Positions 57,180 to 64,000 of a stretch of 64,000 nucleotides of DNA are shown piece after piece. The position numbers and the translations under genes were made by a program. Below the pieces are notes generated by a model. The model did not search any database, was not told the DNA's origin, and was given only the letters and a program-made list of their open reading frames with translations. Origin of the DNA: Harmonia axyridis (lineage: Eukaryota > Arthropoda > Insecta > Coleoptera > Coccinellidae); the NCBI RefSeq assembly GCF_914767665.1, contig NC_059501.1, positions 33,642,501-33,706,500 on the forward strand. Reading direction: 5' to 3'. The first letter of the stretch is position 1. Every line of letters starts with the position of its first letter.

Positions 57180-57965
57180 ACATTATGTTCGAAATGACTT
57201 CCACCAATACATATACAAGCACGTGCCCTCTTTGTACTTCATTCAGTTGTTACTTTCTGCCTGAAATTCACTCGAAATCTTCTCGCTGCTTCGTCTTTTC
57301 TCTCCGCAAGTTGTGCATGTATATGTATTCCCCTTTCATGTGCTATATCTTTGAAACTGCTTCAAACATGAAAATCTGACAGTGTTAGATCTGGACTTCT
57401 CGCTGGCCAAATAGATACTCCCCTACCTATCCACCGAGTAGGAAACAATTCGTTTAAAAATATACGAACGTTTAGCAAAAATTATTCATAATTTTCTCCG
57501 TTTACGTTATCAAGTAGATAACAGGGACCTATCAAAACATTAGCTATTGCTCCTATCCAAACATCAACGCTCAATTTCGTTTGGAATGATATTTCCTTCA
57601 TCAAATGCGGATTTTGATTCGAGCAATAGAATGTAGGTTTTGGAAATAAGTCACCCCTTCCCTTTTACATCTTGCCTCATCTGATCATAGGATCCTCGAT
57701 AAAAATCTTAGTGCAGGAGCATCTTCTACTGCCTGTAATATTTCTTCACCTTCATCTACAATGTTTCGAAGTCCTGGGGCACCAGCGTTTTTAGCCTTTT
57801 GCACAGTACATATCTTTTTCCACAAATCTGCTGTAGGTTGATGAAAAGACACTTATGTAAAGAATACGCCGTTTGGGTATCTACGTGAGTAATCTTTCTG
57901 GGCCTAGGAAGCATTTCCATTGCTGTATCCTTACACAAAAAGAATATCTGCATTTTAAGCGTAAA
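57180..57965 (-). pseudogene. Tc1/mariner-superfamily transposase relic
   Basis: Minus strand from about 57965, with frame changes: QPTADLWKKICTVQKAKNAG and DEGEEILQAVEDAPA (HTH linker), DEARCKREG, then SVDVWIGAIANVLIGPCYLL (normally NVWCGI...LIGPY) and NGENYE-FL. After a deletion that includes the second Asp block come NELFPTRWIGRG, IWPARSPDLTLSDFHV (third block) and a C-terminus near SHFEHN. Same family style as 1310-1630 and 9335-9570. Dead. Confidence 0.78.
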
Positions 57966-57969
57966 CACG

Positions 57970-58624
57970 TAGACATAATCTTGTACAAAATGATAGAATA
58001 ATTTATGGGTAATAGGATATTAGGATCTTGACTAATTTTGATTACACACATACACTATTTTTATGCCGAACATTCAGAACATCTGCAGTTCTGAAACGAA
58101 AAAACCTTTTTCAGGTAATAAAGAAGGAATTTGGCAAGTTTTTAAATAATTTTGTCATACATAAATAGTGGATTTCGAAAGTTGCAGGCAAATTCATCTT
58201 AGAAATTGATTTTTCTTGAAAATACATTCAATAGAGTTTATTGAATGTATTTTCATGAATAAACTCTCTTATTATTATTATTATAACACTGTACTGTACG
58301 GTTTTTTTGGTCTCCTGTGAAATTGTTCAAAATGGACTTAGCAGATTTACACTCTTAGCCGACGATATATGAATCAGTGTTCTACATTACATTGTATGTG
58401 ATCCCAGAATATAATTTTGAGATCTTGACATAATATGTCATTTCAGAAAACTGTAATATCGAATCAAGCCAAACCTTCATAATTTTTCTTAGGGTCGCAT
58501 GACAAGAATACCAAAACGTCTCTGCGTTATTTATGACCAGAAAATAAATTTTTACGATATTCGACCGTTTTCGAGCAAATGTGGATCCCTCTAGATCCTA
58601 AAATGTTAAATTCGATCCAATCTC
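57970..58624. other. no gene recognised
   Basis: A short hairpin AATACATTCAATAGAGTTTATTGAATGTATT lies at about 58222-58252, written here only by its halves: AATACATTCAATA and TATTGAATGTATT. Otherwise featureless. Confidence 0.4.
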
Positions 58625-58782
58625 ATATAACAGGAAGATTGGGAATTTATCCTGCTCATTCAGTTGGGAAATATTTATCACTATTTGTTGTCTTGAGACT
58701 TAGAGAGGGTTCATTGATGTATGTGGTGTTTTCCTTGCAATTGTCATTTTCTCCTACATTTCGCCCTAGATATTGCTTGTCG
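58625..58782 (+). repeat. near-identical segment shared with 63848-64000
   Basis: CATATAACAGGAAGATTGGG through CCTACATTTCGCCCTAGATAT matches the window end almost base for base, apart from a short replaced stretch (TTCATTG versus AGAGGAG near the middle). The flanks differ, so it is either a dispersed repeat or a recent duplication. Confidence 0.9.
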
Positions 58783-58800
58783 ATAATATTATATATAACC

Positions 58801-58841
58801 TTGCAGATGTTGCGTAAAACCTTGCAGATGTTGCGTAAAAG
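58801..58841. repeat. 20-bp tandem duplication
   Basis: CCTTGCAGATGTTGCGTAAA occurs twice in direct succession. Confidence 0.9.
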
Positions 58842-59546
58842 ATAATTAAGAGATGTTCATATAATTCATTGAATAATTTGAAATTGAATAATCATTTTGT
58901 ATTATTTTTGGACGACAAGAATTTAGGTCTACAAATTTCAAATTGTCACTCGCAGACTACATTTTAGCTCATTCTGACCGACTTTGGATCCGTATCTGTC
59001 TGTCACTCAAATAGCTTCAACGTCTTTCAATTCTTATCCTGGTTTGATGAAATTTGGTCTCATACAAATTTCAGTTCTCCCGGATGTATACTTTCCACAT
59101 AAACGTGGTATTGCCTGGACCTCAATATCTCGTGTTCTTCCGGCCCTATTTTGATCAAATTCGGTAGTACCTACCCACATAGTTTCAAGTAACTGTTTCA
59201 AGAGCTAGAGTCTTCGAAACACTTCTTATATTTTCGTGTTCTGTGTTACTCATTTTCCAATTGATTCGCTACTTACCTCAGGCGGACTGTGGTTTTGCTC
59301 TTGGGCCGTGGTTGTAAAGACAAGGAATAAATTATGTCCATGTCCATGGACATGAATTGATAACATAGCAGCTCAGATTTTGTCGTATCAAATATTATTT
59401 CTTCGTACCTGATATAATCCATGCACTTATTTGCATCACAAACTGATTCCAGAGATATCACTTTTATTCGAAATTCAATCAAACAACATAAACATAAACT
59501 ACATATAAAAATCTACTTATTTAACATTATCTAAAAGTTAAATAAT

Positions 59547-62500
59547 TTAAAAATAAATCCTACGCTCTGGATACTTGGAGAAATATCGATCCCAACTTGT
59601 CTGAGGTTCACAAAATAAGCTATCATATTTTTTATCGGGATTTGAGCATAAAGTTTCTCCTAAATCCAATTCCTCAATATTACCGCCACGTTTACATTGG
59701 CAAATAGGCGGTTTATCTTCACCACATCGGAACATTCGATGGTTTTTCTCCCCTCTACATAACTCTTTGCCGTTTTGTATCACGGCATGGAACTCTTCGA
59801 AACATTTACATTCTGCATTAGTCGGAAGGGTCATCTGCAATAATGTGCAGATGAACAACAACACCAGGGCAGCTTTCCTAGAAAGTAACAAAATCGTGAA
59901 ATTCAGTGAAGTGATAAATCATCTAGAAGCAAAAAAAAAATGGTTTTCTATTACTGAGCAATAACTGAAATTATTCGAAGGAGTCAGGAAAAAAAGTAGA
60001 TAAACGGGATTTTTATGCATTACCTCTACCACTCAATTTTTCGAGAAGATTAAATAAAACTTTTTTGTGAAGAAAATCAATTGGCGTTCAAACGTTATCG
60101 CCGAAAATGTACGAGTATGATTGAAATAAAGTTTTCGGATGGCAGTAATTCGAAGAGGAAGCATTTTCGTACGAATGTTCAATGTTCAAATGGCACAGCC
60201 AGTATATTATTGCATCATTAGATAGCTTTTTGGATGACAATTTCGGCAATACGCCATACTTTAGGTATAAACTCAACGGTTAATGAGTTAATGGGATTCT
60301 TAGTGAAAAAATGGTGGCGAAGAGTTCTCAATTTTTTTTTTAAATTTCTCTACAGGGTGCTATCTATCAGAAGATCGTGAACCCGGAGAATTCAAATTCA
60401 TGAAAACTCAAGATTTAATTATTATTTATACAAATTTTTTTTTTTACAAATTAGAACCCATATTTTTCATTTTTTCACTCAATCATACGTATGAAAAGAG
60501 GGAGGTTTGTTAAGCAAACCGTATACCTAAAATAAATACTCAGAGTTATCGAGGAAAAACTTTGAATGGGGAAAAACAGCAAATTCTATATGGAGTAGTA
60601 TGTGACTTCCGAAAAACACATAAAGAAACTAAAATTCGAAACTAAATAGATAGATAGATAGTTTATTTCCAGATTATATACAAAAAACTTATACATAAAA
60701 AGAAATAGTGTCAAAAAAACATACAAAGAAAATTAAACTAAATTCTCAGAATTGAAGTAATCGTTCATATTATATGGTTCAAGATTAATTAACAAATTTT
60801 TAACATCTTTCTTGAATTTATTAAAGCTAATACAACATTTTATATTGTTAGGCAACTTGTTAAAAATTTTTATGCACATATAAAAAGGACCTTTTTCTAA
60901 TAAGGTCAACCTGTGCTGTGGATAAATTGAATCATGTGTTCTGGTAGCATAATCATGACTGTGACCTGTATCAAATTGATTTTTATTTTTGAAAGTGAAC
61001 AACAAACATTCATAAATATAGAGACCATATACAGTCATGATAGACAAAGTCTTAAATTTGCCTCTGTATGATTCTTTAAATTTCATTTCACATATTGTTC
61101 TAAGAGTTCTTTTCTGCACAATGAAAACTGATTGAATTTTAGAGTTGCTTCCCCAAAAAATTATACCTTACTTCAGATTTGACTCGAAGTTAGCAGAATA
61201 CAGAATTTTAAGTGTATTCATGTTCATGTAATTAGCGACAGTTTTGATTCCGTATCCGATACTTCCCAATTTCAAGCATAATTGACTTATATGCGTTTCC
61301 CAATCTAAAAATTCATCAATATTCACCCCTAAGAATTTTGTAGTTGTTACTGGATACATTGTATGATTTTCAAATTCAATCATTTCTGGTTTGGACAAAT
61401 TTGATTGTTTAGTTCTAAATAGCATTAAATTGGTTTTAGATTCATTTATTTTCAGTTCATTCATATCGAACCAACGTTTGGCGTTAATAAAGATGATTTC
61501 TGCTTTTTCGAGAACTTCTGGTATATTTTTTCCGCCCACTAATATATTAGTGTCATCGACATAATTCGTCGTAAGGCAACAATCTAATGATGAAGGAAGG
61601 TCATTTATAAAAACTATGAATAAAATGGGTCCAGCTATACTCCCTTGTGCTATACCGGTATTGACAATTTTGATATTAGATTTAATAGACTTATCAACTG
61701 AACCTGTTGCTTTCTATTTGTGAGAAAAGAACGTATCCATTCATTCGTTCTTCCTCTTATACCAAATTTATCTAATTTCAGCAGTAGAACCTCATGGTTA
61801 ACGCAATCGAAAGCCTTGCTAAGATCAATAAAGAGACCTAAAGCTAAATGTTTGTTCTCTAAGTGATTCAATATTGCATTTATGAACTGATATATGGCGG
61901 TATTTGTTGATTTGCCTTTCAGATAGCCATGTTGGGATTTGGAGAAAATATTGTGTTCATTCATAAAATTGAGCAGTCTAGAAATCATCACCATTTCGAA
62001 AATTTTTGAAAAAGCAGGCAACAAACTAATCGGTCTGTAATTACCTAGATCATCAGGATCCCCTTTTTTAAATAATGGTTTGATAATAGCAAATTTCAAT
62101 TGATCAGGATAGATTGAATATTTCATAGAGTTATTAATGATGTAACAGATAATTTCTGACAGTTCTCTTATTGATGATTTCCCGATGGCAATAGGTACGT
62201 CGTCATAACCAGAACAAAGTTTATTTTTCAGATGATGAGACAAATCTACAAGTTCATGTGTGGTGACCGGTTTAAGAAATATAGAGCAATTATTATCTTG
62301 AATATGCTCACAAGTAATTATTGAGTAAGTGAGAAATTCTTCAGAAATATTCGAGAATAATTCACCTGAACCTTTCAAGTAATAACATTTAAATCGATTC
62401 CTATAAGAAAAGGAGTCATTATTAATATATAAGCACTCTTCCGTTTGACATGAAATCGCATAATCCTGCAATTTATTCGTTCAAAAAACGACAAGAACTC

Positions 62501-62572
62501 CTATTATTTCGAATGCTCCAATATGGACAAACCGAAGGTGAAGTGAATAAAAAATATATTATATACTCACAT
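59547..62572 (-). CDS. gene C: small secreted eight-cysteine protein, split start codon
   Basis: Coding exon 59877-59547, acceptor TTACTTTCTAG before GAAAGC. The leader exon ends AT at 62572-62571 before donor GTGAGTATA, giving ATG AAA GCT. Intron 2693 bp. Product 110 aa: signal peptide about 22 residues (MKAALVLLFICTLLQMTLPT, then NA), mature Cys spacing CxC-14-C-10-C-7-CxC-15-C-11-C. Landmarks: CKCFEEFH, LCRGEKNHRMFRC, PPICQC, LDLGETLC. It is the most diverged of the three paralogues: Trp after CxC is Phe, KHKRLF is KNHRMF, and the last Cys interval is two residues longer. A CR1-like retroelement fills most of the intron in sense orientation. Family not recognised. Confidence 0.8.
60350..60640. 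other. gene C intron, repeat scrap
   Basis: CTACAGGGTGCTATCTATC at 60352 resembles other CAGGGTG termini. No gene seen. Confidence 0.4.
60640..62471 (-). pseudogene. CR1-like non-LTR retrotransposon, 5'-truncated, in gene C intron
   Basis: Minus strand, about 1.83 kb. From 62471: LKPVTTHELVDLSHHLKNKL, LFKKGDPDDLGNYRPISLLP (RT motif 1-2), HGYLKGKSTNTAIYQFINAI, FIDLSKAFDCVNHEVLLLKL (motif 3, first Asp), a 1-base frameshift near 61705, IAQGSIAGPILF, TTNYVDDTNILV (active site with YVDD), LKINESKTNLMLF, TKFLGVNID. A TAA near 61166 replaces Tyr before GIIFWGSNSKIQ, and a C-terminal domain (QKRTLRTICEMKF to NMNDYF) ends at 60733. The 3' end carries an AATAAAC signal and a (CTAT)n tail at 60645-60662. 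The endonuclease is missing through 5' truncation. It is the same family as base 1-1285 but longer and less decayed: only one frameshift and one stop were seen in the RT. Confidence 0.88.
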
Positions 62573-62660
62573 TGTGAGAAGACGATCGAATAGATTTTAT
62601 TTAAAACACAAGAAGTTGTCTGCACGATCAGAATTTTTCAAATAACGGAATTTATAATCA
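62571..62660 (-). promoter_or_regulatory. gene C core promoter and leader exon
   Basis: A TATAAATT box (minus strand, 62656-62649) lies about 31 bp before a plausible start near 62625. The leader exon of about 55 nt ends CTCACAAT before GTGAGT. A TAAATAAA stretch at about 62600 is an alternative box but would leave almost no leader. ATTCGATC in the leader is shared with gene A. Confidence 0.55.
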
Positions 62661-63847
62661 TATTGCACATATATAAAAACAACTTGACCTTCATTTCCAG
62701 TGTTTACTATCAACAAATGATCTAACCGGTTGTACATAGATTTGAGTCTCCATGGGATACTTATTTATAAATCATTATACACAGAGCATGAACCTCTTCG
62801 TTTACAGAATTCAGAATCGCTAAGCTCAAATCGATAATCAATATTGATTTAAATAATTAAAAAGACATAAAAAAGCCATGGGAATCTTATTCCAGAGTTA
62901 ACAAGAGTTTTCAAGATTCAAGTAGTTTTGCTTGGTTTCAATTTCTTGGATTTATTGGATATTTGTCTACTCCATTCTGTTGATGTGATAAGCTCGTATT
63001 TCTGCACGAAGTTTGAAATTGCTAGTTTTTACCTATACCCAAAATCGCTCACCGTGGTCATAGAAATATTTTGTGACCTTTTTTACCTTGGCTTTTCTCT
63101 GGTTCTGTTGATGCGACCAACATGAAATTTTACAAGAAACTCGTTTTTGTTGTTTTTTAAATAAATATATAACATAGGGATTCATCAAGTCAACAAGCTA
63201 GACATTTTGACTAATAGCGCGTGAGAAATAAATTACTTGAAGTTGACTCGATTTGAAATATTTATAGCTTGATATCAAACTACTTGATATTACTTGAGCT
63301 TGATACGCATGAGTCGCACGGCATATATTTCTGCGAGCTTGTGCACGATTAGACAAAATAAGGGGATTCCCCGAGATCCGAGATGACTAGGGTTGACCTC
63401 TACTTTGAAAGAGCAAAATCTTTAAATTTTTATGATTTTTATGTAACACAATTTTTTCTATTTCTTCCAGGTAATGGGGTTAATGTCCCCAACAACCCTC
63501 TTGTTACGCATATGATCGCCAGTGAGATTTTTTTTATAAATTTCTCGCATTTCTATGAAATTTTTAGTATATATTGGTAGTTTTAGAAATCTAAGATTTT
63601 GAGTATCAGCTCTAGCGACGGGGAAACGAAGGTACAGAGGCGGTTGAGAATTGGGATGCCTGGACTTTTTCCATGAATCAATTAATTGTTCATCCAGGTT
63701 TTGGGAGGTTCTAGAAGAATGTACGCAAACATAATGAAATCATGAAAGTTCTTTGGTTGCTGTCGGCTGAGAATAACTTCAAATGGTGATGGAATCTACG
63801 AAGGAAACTTCATTGAAAATAGATGGTGTATATTTCAGTTGAAAATA
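62661..63847. other. upstream flank of gene C; CTTGA-rich stretch
   Basis: 63185-63300 has several TCAAGT / ACTTGA motifs, similar in style to the hAT-like ends at 3.6 and 4.6 kb, but no termini or coding part. Otherwise nothing recognised. Confidence 0.35.
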
Positions 63848-64000
63848 TATCATATAACAGGAAGATTGGGAATTTATCCTGCTCATTCAGTTGGGAAATA
63901 TTTATCACTATTTGTTGTCTTGAGACTTAGAGAGGGAGAGGAGATGTATGTGGTGTTTTCCTTGCAATTGTCATTTTCTCCTACATTTCGCCCTAGATAT
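63848..64000 (+). repeat. near-identical segment shared with 58625-58782, cut by window end
   Basis: Same sequence as at 58.6 kb over at least 150 bp and continuing past the window. The left junction is sharp at ATCATATAACAGG. Confidence 0.9.

Noticed and set aside
63185..63300. Second hAT-like end based on CTTGA motifs
   Set aside because: Motifs are few and irregular, with no terminal repeat or target duplication.

Overview
This is AT-rich, gene-poor nuclear DNA of an animal, most likely an insect. The evidence is the short 56-57 bp GT-AG introns, TATA-type promoters with an arthropod-style initiator, irritans-type mariner copies, tRNA-derived SINE, Penelope-like and CR1-like retroelements, and many MITEs. 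The sequence alone does not fix the order or species. Nearly all recognisable coding matter is mobile-element wreckage; no housekeeping gene was recognised.

Layout. 1-10 kb: a CR1-like retroelement fragment, three to four broken Tc1/mariner-superfamily transposases, a hAT-like remnant, a three-copy dispersed repeat, an RTE-like RT fragment, a hammerhead ribozyme of the Penelope type, and a PIF/Harbinger-like MITE. 12.0-13.4 kb: a broken tyrosine-recombinase (YR, Crypton-like) gene preceded by a hairpin. 15.7-16.6 kb: a broken transposase. 18.4-19.5 kb: a pogo-like deletion derivative. 23-30 kb: satellite-like arrays and fold-back elements. 30-37 kb: hairpin-rich elements and an intact two-exon YR gene, with mariner copies on each side. 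38-44 kb: a fold-back, a Tc1-like transposase, RT fragments and a Penelope-type endonuclease fragment.

45-62.6 kb holds the only apparent host genes: three paralogues (A minus, B plus, C minus) for small secreted proteins with eight cysteines at conserved spacing. In all three, the intron splits the start codon (AT in exon 1, G in exon 2), and a short leader exon sits under a TATA-like box. Each long first intron contains a transposon remnant. A SINE and an 804-bp CAGCTG-rich inverted-repeat element lie between the A and B promoters.

The two points most worth following are the eight-cysteine family with its split start codon, and the YR elements with hairpin ends. Two non-coding hairpin elements nearby (29.96-30.77 kb and 32.42-32.80 kb) look as if they could be non-autonomous relatives of the YR elements. 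All coordinates come from reading by eye; ends of degenerate elements are approximate.
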